Assembly: GCF_018853815.1 (NCBI RefSeq)
Contig: NZ_JAAOMP010000088.1
Coordinates: 1-64,000 of the forward strand
Direction: 5' to 3'
Length of the DNA: 64,000 bases
From: Acidithiobacillus sulfurivorans
GTDB taxonomy: Bacteria > Pseudomonadota > Gammaproteobacteria > Acidithiobacillales > Acidithiobacillaceae
The translations under genes were made by a program, and so were the position numbers. Positions 17,573-26,202 of the stretch are shown here, one piece after another (positions within the stretch are counted from its first letter, which is position 1; each line of letters opens with the position of its first letter). The notes below the pieces were generated by a model that ran no database searches, was not told the DNA's origin, and saw only the letters and a program-made list of their open reading frames with translations.

Positions 17573-18753
17573 TGAATGAAAAGGAATTACTGCAGCCACG
17601 GCTTGCGGCTACCCGTTCGGCCCGCTTTGTCGGCGCTGCCCGATATCGCCGCGCCAGTTATGGCAGTAATCATCCGCTGGCGATTCCGCGCGTTTCCCTG
17701 ACCCTGGATCTGATCAACAGTTATGGCGCTATTGCTCCCGAAGAATATTGCCTGGGGCGTCCAGCCAGTCATCAGGAGCTGTTTGGTTTTCATACCCGCG
17801 ATTATATCCAGGCCTTTGAACGTGCCCAGTTTCGCGGTAATGTCCGCGATACAGATCGTAAACAATATCAACTGGGTACCTTGGAAAATCCGTATTTCCC
17901 CGGTTTTTTTGATACGCCCAATCTGGCTACGGGTTCCAGCATATTGGCCGCAGAGCAGGTATTGCAGGGTTTTACCGCTTTCAGTCCGGCAGGAGGAATG
18001 CACCATGCGGCACCCGGCCAGGCGCGCGGATTTTGTTATCTGAATGATCCGGTGCTGGCTATCCAGCGTCTGCGCAAGGCCGGTCTGCGCGTGCTGTACT
18101 GGGATATGGACGCCCATCATGGCGATGGCGTAGAGGCAGCTTTTCATGCGGATCCTGATACCTTGACGGTTTCCCTGCATATGGACACGGCTTATGCCTA
18201 TCCTTTTCAGGGTGGCGGGCTGGATGACCATGAAGGAATGGCGGTCAATCTACCCCTTCCAGCAGAAATCAACGACACGGAATATGCGGCAGTTTTCGAG
18301 GCCCTATGGTTTCGGATCATGCAGCAGTTTTCCCCGGATGTGGTGGTCCTGCAGGCGGGTACAGACATTTTGTCTCCGGATCCGCTGAGCAAATTCCGGA
18401 TATCCAATGGACTCTTCTGGCAGATACTCCGGCGCCTGCTCGCCGAAAGTCCGCGTTTGCTGGTTCTGGGTGGAGGAGGGTATCATCCCATTGCTTTGGC
18501 ACGTTGCTGGACCGGGGTTTGGGCGATTTTGTCCGGGCGGACACTGGACGAAAATCTGCCAGATTCAGGCCGAGCCCTGCTGGAAGGCGTGGAATGGGAT
18601 CTGGACGATGAAGAGGCCCCTGATTACAGCCGTCAATTTCAGTATCTGGATGATCTGCCCTTGCCGGGTCCCTTGCGGAGCGAAGTGACGGATCGTCTGG
18701 ATTGTCTGTTCCACCATCATCCCCTTTTTGCAAACAGGAGAAACGCTGCGTGA
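17572..18753 (+). CDS. Histone-deacetylase-family (AcuC/HDAC-like) zinc amidohydrolase
   Basis: A 393-residue deacetylase-fold protein. Active-site features are visible: the HH pair in GGMHHAAPG, zinc ligands in DMDAHHGDG, a further aspartate in QAGTDILSPDP, and the catalytic tyrosine in GGGGYHP. Bacterial members deacetylate acyl-lysine (as AcuC does on acetyl-CoA synthetase) or acetylpolyamines. The start overlaps the cbbO-type stop by one base, and the next gene overlaps it by 4, so it belongs to the same operon. Confidence 0.88.
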   Translation: MNEKELLQPRLAATRSARFVGAARYRRASYGSNHPLAIPRVSLTLDLINSYGAIAPEEYCLGRPASHQELFGFHTRDYIQAFERAQFRGNVRDTDRKQYQLGTLENPYFPGFFDTPNLATGSSILAAEQVLQGFTAFSPAGGMHHAAPGQARGFCYLNDPVLAIQRLRKAGLRVLYWDMDAHHGDGVEAAFHADPDTLTVSLHMDTAYAYPFQGGGLDDHEGMAVNLPLPAEINDTEYAAVFEALWFRIMQQFSPDVVVLQAGTDILSPDPLSKFRISNGLFWQILRRLLAESPRLLVLGGGGYHPIALARCWTGVWAILSGRTLDENLPDSGRALLEGVEWDLDDEEAPDYSRQFQYLDDLPLPGPLRSEVTDRLDCLFHHHPLFANRRNAA

Positions 18754-19895
18754 ATGCTGCGGATAACACATTGATTCCCGGAGCCGCTAGTAGTGTCGGC
18801 AGTAAGGCCTATGTAGCGCGTTTTGCAGAGACTCTGGCGGAAGAACATTTCAGTGATTTTCTGAATACCCGGATCAAGCTGTCCTCTTTGGGGGTAGGCA
18901 CATTCCCTGGCGCGGTGGATGATGTGACGGATTTGGCCGTGGCGGCCATTGTTGCTCAGGCCCTGCAGTCCGGGATTAACGTGATTGATACCGGTGCGAA
19001 TTATCGTTTTGGCCGGGCTGGTCGGGCGGTGGGGGCCGGTATTGCCAAAGCCATGGCGGCGGGAATTCTCCGCGAGGAGTTTTTTGTGGTGGGCAAGGGC
19101 GGATTCTTGACCTTCACGGGCGGGCGTCCCGAAGATCCTCTCGCCTTTTTTCGCGAGGAAGTGGTCGCCAAAGGCTTGGGCGAAGAAGAAGACCTCGCCC
19201 AGAATGTGCATTGCCTGAGTCCCGAATATATTGCCTGGCAACTGGATGATTTACGCAGCCAAACCGGCCTGGAAACCCTGGATGTGTTTTTGGTGGATCA
19301 GCCGGAGGTGCATATTCCGCTGATTGGCAAAGAACGTATGTACCAGAAGTTGCTCAAGGTCTTTACCCTATTGGAGCAGGCGGTCAAGGAAAACAAGATT
19401 CGCTATTATGGCATATCTACCTTCAATGCCTGTCGAGTGGAAACCGATCACACCCTGTTCCAGTCCCTGACCAGTCTGATTGGTCTGGCCGAGAAGGCAG
19501 CAGGCGATGGCAACAGACACCATCTGCGGGTAGTGGAACTCCCCTTTAATGCCCTGATGCCCGAAGCCTACACGCGCTTCAGTCAGGTTGCCGGACAGGG
19601 AAATATTGGTTCGACCATTCAGGCGGCTTTTCAGCTCAAGCTGACCGTCATGGCCAGCCATACCCTGGGTAAAGGATTGCTGGCCCAGGAAGAAATCCCC
19701 TCCTTGCAGGAAGGGATTCCCGAACTGGCCAATGCGGCGCAGCGGGCCATTCAGTTTGTGCGCTCGACGCCGGGCATTGGCGTCACCCTGGTGGGAATGA
19801 GTTCACCCATTCATTTGGCAGATTTTTTGGCGGTGGCCAAGCAGTTACCCTTACCCAAAGAACGCTATCTGGCGATGTTTGAAAAGGAAAAATAG
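18750..19895 (+). CDS. Aldo/keto-reductase-family protein with altered catalytic tetrad
   Basis: Aldo/keto-reductase TIM barrel of 381 residues. The aspartate and tyrosine of the tetrad are visible in IDTGANYRFG and the lysine in VVGKGG, but the usual histidine at the end of the fourth strand (LxLIH) is replaced: the sequence reads VFLVDQPE. The family includes oxidoreductases without this histidine, so activity may be retained or changed. The start is GTG overlapping the deacetylase stop (GTGA). It is the last gene of the five-gene run. Confidence 0.8.
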   Translation: MNAADNTLIPGAASSVGSKAYVARFAETLAEEHFSDFLNTRIKLSSLGVGTFPGAVDDVTDLAVAAIVAQALQSGINVIDTGANYRFGRAGRAVGAGIAKAMAAGILREEFFVVGKGGFLTFTGGRPEDPLAFFREEVVAKGLGEEEDLAQNVHCLSPEYIAWQLDDLRSQTGLETLDVFLVDQPEVHIPLIGKERMYQKLLKVFTLLEQAVKENKIRYYGISTFNACRVETDHTLFQSLTSLIGLAEKAAGDGNRHHLRVVELPFNALMPEAYTRFSQVAGQGNIGSTIQAAFQLKLTVMASHTLGKGLLAQEEIPSLQEGIPELANAAQRAIQFVRSTPGIGVTLVGMSSPIHLADFLAVAKQLPLPKERYLAMFEKEK

Positions 19896-20039
19896 TTTTG
19901 AGTGAACCTGGCTTTTCTGGTTTTTACGCAAAGGGCCGATTGCTCTGACGCTAATTCCATATTGAACGATCTACAAGGCGGGTGCTGCGGAGTTCTCCGT
20001 CAACCTTGTTGGCCTTTCTGAAGCCCATAGAAGTTCGTT
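19896..20039. other. Gene-free spacer
   Basis: Downstream of the aldo/keto reductase. No convincing gene. It contains a CAAGGCGGGTGC...CAACCTTG partial inverted repeat but no T-run terminator that I can define. Confidence 0.5.
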
Positions 20040-20402
20040 TCACGGCGTCCCATCCCATTTTCTGCGTTTCATTTTTTGTTCTCTGATGGCCGACGAGATA
20101 CTGCCCATCACAAACAACGCGGGTATGGCATATTGGAACACTTCCGTCATGATATTTCCGACCACGATTCCGCCACGGGCCATACCTGTGTTTACGGCGT
20201 TGGGTATTGCTGCTGCGGGATTGGTGGCAACGGGGACGGGTACTGACTCATTCATCTGGTTCATTTCGTGCAGGAAATGCACATGCCACAGGTGAAAACC
20301 GATATAGGCGAAGACAGCGATCATCAAATCCATCCACCATGGCAATCTGGTGGCCATAGTGAGCAGATCTTCAAATAAGGATGTTCTACCGCGTTTTTGC
20401 AC
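20040..20402 (-). pseudogene. Truncated membrane-anchored Mrr-like restriction protein, N-terminal part only
   Basis: A 120-residue product with two membrane segments (around residues 22-45 and 85-105). The opening SLFEDLLTMATRLPWW resembles the N-terminal anchor of membrane-associated Mrr-type restriction endonucleases, whose C-terminal catalytic half follows the second membrane segment. Here the frame stops right after the basic stretch KMKRRKWDGTP and no nuclease domain follows in any frame. A good AGGAG precedes the GTG start, so a short membrane protein may still be made. The family assignment is from memory and moderate. Confidence 0.5.
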
Positions 20403-20677
20403 TACGCATGCTCCTGTTTTAAAACGGTAAGGCCAGTCTATACAGGCTGTCTACAGCCATCTCTGATGTGGTCCTGCCCGGAGAATTAGACGAGCCGTGC
20501 AGAAAAGCAAGCCCGCTACTCCCACAGCAACTTATCCGACAAACCAATCCTCTGCCGCACCAAACATCGTGGGGGCAACCTGACCCCATCTGACAATACC
20601 CAACGATATTCGTATCGGGCGCTACGCCGCCGAGTGGTTTTTGACATGAAGTTTTTCCTGATGATCGGGCCTGTTGC
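20403..20677. other. Gene-free stretch
   Basis: No frame with convincing codon use or ribosome site. Probably remnant DNA between the truncated Mrr-like gene and the small gene upstream of it. Confidence 0.5.
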
Positions 20678-20950
20678 TCAGAACGGCTCCGGATCATCGA
20701 TGGCGTAGCATCCACCCAAATCATAGGCATCGAAAACCGCTTCAACTACCGCATAGGGCGGCCCATTGAACCACGACGGATCCGCACAAACAGGGCTACT
20801 GTCCGCGTGTGCTATATGGATAGCGGCGATGGTTCTGGTGCCCACATCCGTGCATCGCCAGGTGCCTGTCACCGTTTTGAAGGGCTCCCCTATTTTGAAT
20901 TGCGCGTATTCCACTTTTTCTCCTGGGACCATCGTTCTCAACGCCCTCAT
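20678..20950 (-). CDS. Small conserved hypothetical protein
   Basis: A 90-residue soluble protein with the segment GTWRCTDVGTRTIAAI and DPSWFNGPPYAVVEAVFD, a pattern I associate with small proteins of unknown function found on plasmids and islands of Proteobacteria. The start could be 20950 or the ATG at 20932. No operon partner is evident. Function unknown. Confidence 0.6.
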   Translation of the reverse strand: MRALRTMVPGEKVEYAQFKIGEPFKTVTGTWRCTDVGTRTIAAIHIAHADSSPVCADPSWFNGPPYAVVEAVFDAYDLGGCYAIDDPEPF

Positions 20951-21363
20951 GAATTAGAGCAGTCGTGTGTCGTGCAGCCCCATTATTCTCCATTTTCTCC
21001 AGCTCCCCCAGGCGATGTTCTGATGCCATTGACGATGGGCCAACCTGCGAAGGCCTTGGTGTTTGAGCCATACCTGCCGTCTTAAGGCACAACCCCGGTA
21101 TCCTGTATCGACATAACGGCCAGGTGCACACCGCTTGGAGCAGGAGGTACCAGGCAGGTGGTTCCTGCAATAACCTGCATAGCGATGCGCCTTAAAGCGC
21201 GTTTGAATGTGAATAAAAGCGAATGGACCATTGCGCGGTTTACATTTTCTGTGTTTTCTCACGATCGGTTCCTCCTACGCAAGACGAGGCCTTTCCCACT
21301 GTATCCAAAACAGAGAACTGATCGAAAAAGGTGCGCTACCGGATCGCCATCTATCACGCCTTC
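20951..21363. other. Gene-free stretch of about 410 bases
   Basis: Several overlapping short frames exist on both strands but none has plausible composition or ribosome sites. No repeat, tRNA or transposase remnant was recognised. Confidence 0.45.
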
Positions 21364-21819
21364 TTATACTGATCCGGAATGGGTTAACGATCGCGGGCGT
21401 CCCCCTTTTTTGCCATTCTCACGGGATGCAGCAGCCTTTGCGGGCGTTCTCAATCTGCCGTTATAAGAAGCTGTTACCGTTTTAGCCACCTCCAGCAGAG
21501 GTTGACTCATGGCCATAAGCCCGGCGATAGAAACGTGCAAGTCTTGATCATTGAGACACAACGCACTGCCGGCAAAACATAAACTCAGTTGCTGGCGTTC
21601 CTTCTCCGTGAGTGCTGACAGCTCAGAATAGTTCGCTACGGGCAGAACAATCGCTGTCTGGTCGCCAAAGGTAATCATCAGCGCGCGCGTGTCCGGCAGG
21701 TAGCGCAAGGACTGGGCATGAATACTCCCTCTATGGTGACGCTGACCTAGAGCCACAGCCCGCTGCAACACTTCGGGCGTTACCTCTTCGTCAAAACCAT
21801 TTGTTGCCTGAATCGTCAT
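21364..21819 (-). CDS. DUF2442-like protein
   Basis: A 151-residue protein whose centre (RALMITFGDQTAIVLPV and the following LALNDQDLHVSIAGLM-like stretch) matches the layout of DUF2442 proteins, small partners often paired with another tiny gene in toxin-antitoxin-like modules. The basic C-terminal tail SRENGKKGGRPR is typical of that group. It overlaps the 69-residue gene upstream by ATGA, so the two are translated together. Confidence 0.6.
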   Translation of the reverse strand: MTIQATNGFDEEVTPEVLQRAVALGQRHHRGSIHAQSLRYLPDTRALMITFGDQTAIVLPVANYSELSALTEKERQQLSLCFAGSALCLNDQDLHVSIAGLMAMSQPLLEVAKTVTASYNGRLRTPAKAAASRENGKKGGRPRSLTHSGSV

Positions 21820-22025
21820 AATTGAATCTCCAAGGGCAAAGGGGCACCTGCCAAATGTAAAACCGTCATATTCTGCACAGCATCAAAACGACCGGATACA
21901 ATCTGGACGGTACCGGGCCGCCCGTCTTTCGGGATTACCACCGCCTGAGCAGCGGTGTCCCATAATAAATGATCCAGACAGAGGGTTTCGGATGGAGGGT
22001 TTTGACTATACGCGACCAGTCTCAT
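21816..22025 (-). CDS. 69-residue protein coupled to the DUF2442-like gene
   Basis: A short protein starting MRLVAYSQNPPS with alternating hydrophobics; no known motif. It is preceded by a very short gap to the TM2-like gene and overlaps the DUF2442-like gene by 4 bases. A toxin or antitoxin role is possible from the arrangement only. A longer frame runs upstream but overlaps the TM2-like gene in another frame and looks like a shadow. Confidence 0.45.
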   Translation of the reverse strand: MRLVAYSQNPPSETLCLDHLLWDTAAQAVVIPKDGRPGTVQIVSGRFDAVQNMTVLHLAGAPLPLEIQL

Positions 22026-22041
22026 TATATTGGCTCGCCCG

Positions 22042-22626
22042 CTAATGATCTTTGGGCTTTTCGCCTTTGGGCGCGCTGGCAATTTCCCGCAACAGTTTTT
22101 CCTGTTCTGCAAAGGACATACGTCTTTGCCCCGGCGCGAAACCTTTATTGGCAGGGTTTTGTGTAGCAGGGTGCCCGGCCCGTTCACTTTCCTTGGTGGC
22201 CGTATAGTTTTGTAACTCACGTTGCCACTGGGCAGGCGCTTCACCCGTATCTGTGCGACCCTGATAATTAGCAGGCGCGGCAGGGGTTTGTCGGGCAAAC
22301 CAGCTGGCCTTGCGCAACTCCTTGTTATAGGTACTGATCCAGTGGCTGATGCGGCTAAGATCCCAAAGAGCGAACGCCAGCATCAGGACGGCCAGGCCAA
22401 TGGCTTCCCAAAATAACCCCAGTATGGCCAGAACCACTACGGCGGCCGTTATCAGTGGAAATACCCAGGCCAAAGATTCTTCCAGATAAAAACGATGGGC
22501 GCCAAAGGGGAACAAAAACCAGTATAGATAGGCCCATAGAGGTTTTTTCTGGAGTTTTTGCAAGCGAATTTGTAAACTCTGTACCCCGGCGCCTTGCAGA
22601 TCGAGCTTTTCCCAAGCCTTGGGCAT
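22042..22626 (-). CDS. TM2-like two-span inner-membrane protein
   Basis: A 194-residue protein with two membrane segments between residues 30 and 85; the motif YWFLFPFGAHRFYLE is the TM2-domain type turn that joins two helices. The cytosolic C-terminal half is hydrophilic and Gln/Ala-rich. AGGAGG precedes the ATG. It is divergent from the LysR gene, with an 84-base gap holding both promoters. Function unknown. Confidence 0.7.
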   Translation of the reverse strand: MPKAWEKLDLQGAGVQSLQIRLQKLQKKPLWAYLYWFLFPFGAHRFYLEESLAWVFPLITAAVVVLAILGLFWEAIGLAVLMLAFALWDLSRISHWISTYNKELRKASWFARQTPAAPANYQGRTDTGEAPAQWQRELQNYTATKESERAGHPATQNPANKGFAPGQRRMSFAEQEKLLREIASAPKGEKPKDH

Positions 22627-22710
22627 GGGTTATCCTCCTTAAATACTGTATTGAAGTGCTCAAATATTACCCCTAAACTCATTAAAAGTCGCGGGTGACT
22701 AAGGATTTCC

Positions 22711-23637
22711 ATGGCAGATCGACGGTTACAGGTTTTTCACACGGTGGCAAGGATGCTCAGCTTTACCAAAGCGGCAGATACTTTGCACATGACGCAGCCT
22801 GCGGTGACTTTTCAGGTGAAACAGCTTGAAGAGCAATTCAATACGCGGTTGTTTGATCGTACCCATAATCGCATCAGCCTCACTGAAGCGGGCATGGTGG
22901 TGTACGAATACTCAGAACGCATCATTTCCCTGTACACGGAAATGTCCAATCGGGTTGGAGAAATGACGGGAGACTTGCGTGGTCAATTGCTGATCGGAGC
23001 CAGTACTACCATTGCCGAGTATATGCTTCCCCGTCTGCTCGGTGATTTCAAAATGAAATACCCAGACGTGCAGGTACGCCTGCATGTAGGAAATACCGAC
23101 AAAATTGTCCACATGATTGAAGATAACAGCATTGATTTGGGACTGGTGGAAGGCGTAGTGACCAATAAAAGTCTGGCGACGCTCAAGTGTTGCATGGATT
23201 CCATGATTGTCATCGCCCAGCCTGATCACGCCCTGGGCCTTCATGAAAGCGTGTCTGCTCAAGAGCTGCTGGATTATCCCTTTGTGTCCCGTGAAGAAGG
23301 TTCCGGTACCCGGGAAGTCACCATGGAGTATCTGCATCAGGCCGGCATAGATACGGATGATTTGCATATCACCATGGAATTGGGTAGCCCTGAGGCGGTC
23401 AAGGGCGCGGTGGAAGGGGGGCTCGGCGTGGCCATTGTCTCCGAGGCCACGGTGCTGAAAGAACTGGCCCTGGGTACCTTGCTGGCTCGTCCCCTGAGTC
23501 CGGCTCTGGCGAGGCCGTACTTTTTTGTGTACCAGAAACAAAAATTCCGCAGTCTGGTTATGGATGAATTTCTGGAGTTTGCCAAGGAACGTTGCAGCAA
23601 GGACATGTTGGCCATGCCGGTGCGTCGCGAGGTCTAA
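22711..23637 (+). CDS. LysR-family transcriptional regulator
   Basis: A 308-residue LysR regulator: N-terminal helix-turn-helix (LSFTKAADTLHMTQPAVTFQ near residues 16-35) and a C-terminal effector domain starting about residue 90. The DNA-binding segment VTFQVKQLEEQFNTRLFDR is typical of the CysB/CbbR-related branch, but the effector is not predictable. It heads a run with the dead amidotransferase homologue, a small protein and DedA, and is divergent from the TM2-like gene. Confidence 0.88.
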   Translation: MADRRLQVFHTVARMLSFTKAADTLHMTQPAVTFQVKQLEEQFNTRLFDRTHNRISLTEAGMVVYEYSERIISLYTEMSNRVGEMTGDLRGQLLIGASTTIAEYMLPRLLGDFKMKYPDVQVRLHVGNTDKIVHMIEDNSIDLGLVEGVVTNKSLATLKCCMDSMIVIAQPDHALGLHESVSAQELLDYPFVSREEGSGTREVTMEYLHQAGIDTDDLHITMELGSPEAVKGAVEGGLGVAIVSEATVLKELALGTLLARPLSPALARPYFFVYQKQKFRSLVMDEFLEFAKERCSKDMLAMPVRREV

Positions 23638-23663
23638 TCAACGAGAAGTTTTGAGGAGTATGA

Positions 23664-24416
23664 ATGAAGCATTTTGCAGTCGTGCAGCACAGTTATTCCG
23701 AATTTCTGGGAATCGTGGAAAGCCAACTGGAAAAGCGCGACATCGGTTTCAGTTATTTTCGGGTTTTTTTGAGTGGTGAATTACCGGGGAATGCCCTGAC
23801 TTTTGATGCCCTGTTTTTGTTGGGTGGGCCGATGTCTCCGCTGGAAACAGAAAAATACGAATGGCTGGGACAGGAAATCAAAACTATTGCCATGTTCCGT
23901 AAAAACCGCAGACCGGTAGTGGGTTTCGGGCTGGGGGCACTGCTGCTGGCTAAATATGAGGGCGCAGAATTACAACTCGAACCTTATCACAACGCCTATT
24001 TTACGACGGCGCATGCCACGGAAGCGGGTAAGAACGATCCTCTGGCTCAGGCCGTGGACGGTGCCAAGGTGATGGTCTGGGCGCCGGGAACCGCCATTTT
24101 GCCGGAAGGCATCCAGCCTCTGGTGGTGGATGATGAAGGCCGTTGGATTGCCTTTCGCCCTGAAGAGGGTGCGGTGGGCCTGCTGTTTCGACCGGAAATG
24201 AAACCGGGTCTGATTGAAGACATTCTCATGGAAGAAGATCGCGAAATCCCTGAAAATGTCGGTGAGTTACTGGAACAATGTCGTCAGCTTTGGCCGGAAA
24301 TGCAGAAAACCACTGACCGCGTCATTGTCGCCCTGGTTCGCGAGCTGGCGCTGATGACTGAAAAGCGCAAACCCCCGGTATTTTCCCTGAAGGTAGATAC
24401 GGGTAGTGACGTATGA
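23664..24416 (+). CDS. Class I glutamine-amidotransferase homologue lacking the catalytic triad
   Basis: A 250-residue protein with the GATase class I fold: FLLGGPMSPLE is the oxyanion-side motif and VVGFGLGALLLA is the nucleophile elbow. Position 89, where active enzymes have cysteine (GxCxG), is glycine, and the usual HxE near the C-terminus reads MKPGLIED. It therefore cannot hydrolyse glutamine by the normal mechanism. It may be a scaffold or binding protein. It overlaps the next gene by ATGA. AGGAG lies before the ATG. Confidence 0.8.
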   Translation: MKHFAVVQHSYSEFLGIVESQLEKRDIGFSYFRVFLSGELPGNALTFDALFLLGGPMSPLETEKYEWLGQEIKTIAMFRKNRRPVVGFGLGALLLAKYEGAELQLEPYHNAYFTTAHATEAGKNDPLAQAVDGAKVMVWAPGTAILPEGIQPLVVDDEGRWIAFRPEEGAVGLLFRPEMKPGLIEDILMEEDREIPENVGELLEQCRQLWPEMQKTTDRVIVALVRELALMTEKRKPPVFSLKVDTGSDV

Positions 24417-24775
24417 ACAGTCGTGAGCGTCAGTTCCTGAAAGTGATGCGCAAACTGGATGCTGCGGGGCAGGAACAGGTAGTGGCTTTTGCCGAGTTTC
24501 TGCGCAGTCGCCAGAAACCTGAAGCGCCGCAGGAAAAAGTGATTGAAAAGCCCAACCTATTGCCCGCCCGGGAAGGTGAAAGCGTGGTAGGGGCCATCAA
24601 GCGGCTGCGTGAGAGTTACAGCATGCTGGATGCCAAGGAGATGCTCAATGATACGTCCAGCCTGATGTCCAGGCATGTCATGGGCGGGATAGAGGCGGAA
24701 ACGGTGATCATCGAGCTGGAAGTCATGTTTGAGCGTCACTACCAACGCTATTGCGGAGTTCCGGAAGACGACTGA
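24413..24775 (+). CDS. Conserved hypothetical, coupled to the dead amidotransferase homologue
   Basis: A 120-residue mainly helical protein (QVVAFAEFLRSRQ near the start resembles the DUF2281-type start of antitoxin-like proteins, but the rest does not). It overlaps its upstream neighbour by 4 bases and its downstream DedA neighbour by one (TGATG). Such tight packing suggests a functional unit; function unknown. Confidence 0.65.
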   Translation: MNSRERQFLKVMRKLDAAGQEQVVAFAEFLRSRQKPEAPQEKVIEKPNLLPAREGESVVGAIKRLRESYSMLDAKEMLNDTSSLMSRHVMGGIEAETVIIELEVMFERHYQRYCGVPEDD

Positions 24776-25422
24776 TGCCGGATTTTCATGTCTTGCTGCA
24801 GATGCTTCTGCACTTTGACCATTACCTGCTTTTGTTTTTGCAGGAGTACGGGGCTTGGGTGTATGCCCTGCTTTTCCTGATTTTGTTTGCAGAAACCGGG
24901 CTGGTCATCATGCCCATTCTTCCCGGGGATTCCATGCTTTTTGTGTGTGGCACCCTGGCTGGAATTGGTGCCATGAGCGCACCCTGGCTACTGTTTTTGC
25001 TGGTGACAGCGGCGGTACTGGGAGATGCGGTCAATTACTGGGTGGGCAAGCGCTGGGGTGTGCATCTGTTTGGCGGCAAGCTGCTGAACATCCGCCACCT
25101 GGAAACCACTCAGCGTTTTTATGCCCGGCATGGCGGGAAAACGGTAGTCATCGCCAGGCTGCTGCCTATCATCCGCACTTTTGCGCCTTTTGTCGCCGGT
25201 ATTGCGGCCATGCCTTATCGGCGTTTTGTGGTCTTTAATCTGACTGGAGCATTTCTCTGGGTGGGTGGACTGCTGGGAGCTGGTTATTTTCTGGGGAGCT
25301 TCCCCTGGGTGAAAACCCATCTGAACCTGGTTTTGATCGCCATTATTGTGATTTCCCTGTTGCCAGCAGGTTTTGCCTGGTTACAGCAGCGTCTGCAGCC
25401 CGCCGGTAATCCGGCACCCTGA
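24775..25422 (+). CDS. DedA/SNARE-associated family inner-membrane protein
   Basis: A 215-residue DedA-family protein with about five hydrophobic segments. The family motif appears as ETGLVIMPILPGDSMLF near residue 35-50, and the later RLLPIIRTFAPFVAGIA carries the conserved arginine and proline. DedA proteins flip or exchange undecaprenyl phosphate and phospholipids and support membrane homeostasis. The ATG at 24775 overlapping the upstream stop is preferred to the TTG at 24751. Confidence 0.88.
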   Translation: MPDFHVLLQMLLHFDHYLLLFLQEYGAWVYALLFLILFAETGLVIMPILPGDSMLFVCGTLAGIGAMSAPWLLFLLVTAAVLGDAVNYWVGKRWGVHLFGGKLLNIRHLETTQRFYARHGGKTVVIARLLPIIRTFAPFVAGIAAMPYRRFVVFNLTGAFLWVGGLLGAGYFLGSFPWVKTHLNLVLIAIIVISLLPAGFAWLQQRLQPAGNPAP

Positions 25423-25449
25423 ATCCGTGTAGGCTTCGGCTTAGTGGGC

Positions 25450-26202
25450 TCAGGCCTTGTTTTCCTGTCGTTCGATGGTCCGCACAATGCGGCGTTCGGC
25501 ACGTTTCACCAGCCAGTTGAAAAGCGCCTGCTGATGGGGATCACCAGCAGCAGTATGTTCGGGGTGCCACTGTACGGCGAAAATATCCGGGTTGTCGGGC
25601 ATGTCCACCGCCTCAATCACGCCATCTTCGGCGATGGCGTTGATACGCAGGGACGGGGCCATGTTGGCAATGGCCTGATGATGCCAGGAAGATATTTCGA
25701 GGGTTTCCCGACGAACAATACTGCCCAAAAGGGTGTCCGGCAGGACAATGACTTCATGCATGATGGGATCCCCGTCATTGTTGCGATGACAAATGCGGGT
25801 ACCAATGTTTTTGGGTAAATCCTGCAGGAGGTCACCCCCCAACGCGACATTGATGATTTGCAGGCCGCGACAAATACCCAATACCGGAATGCGGCGGGCG
25901 ATGGCTTCCCGGGCCAGGGCAATTTCTGCTGCATCGCGATCTGGATGCACCATGTACACACTTTCATCACAGGTGGCGCGATAAAACTCCGGAGAAATAT
26001 CGCCACCACCCGTCAGCACCAGGGCGTCGCAGCGCGACAAAATAATCCGGGCTTCCGGGCATTGGGGAGGAAACAAAACCGGCAGACCACCCGCCTGGCA
26101 TACGGCTGCGGCGTACTGGGGAGCAAGGGAAAAAGGTTCGCCGTTCCGCTCATAAGCGCTGAGGGCGATGACCGGGGGTTCCGGAGGTAAAATCTCATCC
26201 AT
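25450..26202 (-). CDS. puuD: Gamma-glutamyl-GABA hydrolase-like class I amidotransferase (PuuD family)
   Basis: A 250-residue peptidase C26 protein. The nucleophile is C111 in VLGICRGLQ, and the His-Glu pair is in VQWHPEHT. PuuD hydrolyses gamma-glutamyl-gamma-aminobutyrate in putrescine breakdown. The start at 26202 overlaps the AguB-type stop by 8 bases and fits the family N-terminus; a frame open further upstream is inside aguB. Together the pair handles putrescine precursors or products. A nitrilase-amidotransferase operon may instead act on other amides. Confidence 0.82.
   Translation of the reverse strand: MDEILPPEPPVIALSAYERNGEPFSLAPQYAAAVCQAGGLPVLFPPQCPEARIILSRCDALVLTGGGDISPEFYRATCDESVYMVHPDRDAAEIALAREAIARRIPVLGICRGLQIINVALGGDLLQDLPKNIGTRICHRNNDGDPIMHEVIVLPDTLLGSIVRRETLEISSWHHQAIANMAPSLRINAIAEDGVIEAVDMPDNPDIFAVQWHPEHTAAGDPHQQALFNWLVKRAERRIVRTIERQENKA

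Noticed and set aside
20954-21262. Minus-strand frame of 102 codons rich in Arg and Cys
   Set aside because: Composition unlike a real protein, no ribosome site; could be a decayed gene but nothing can be named.
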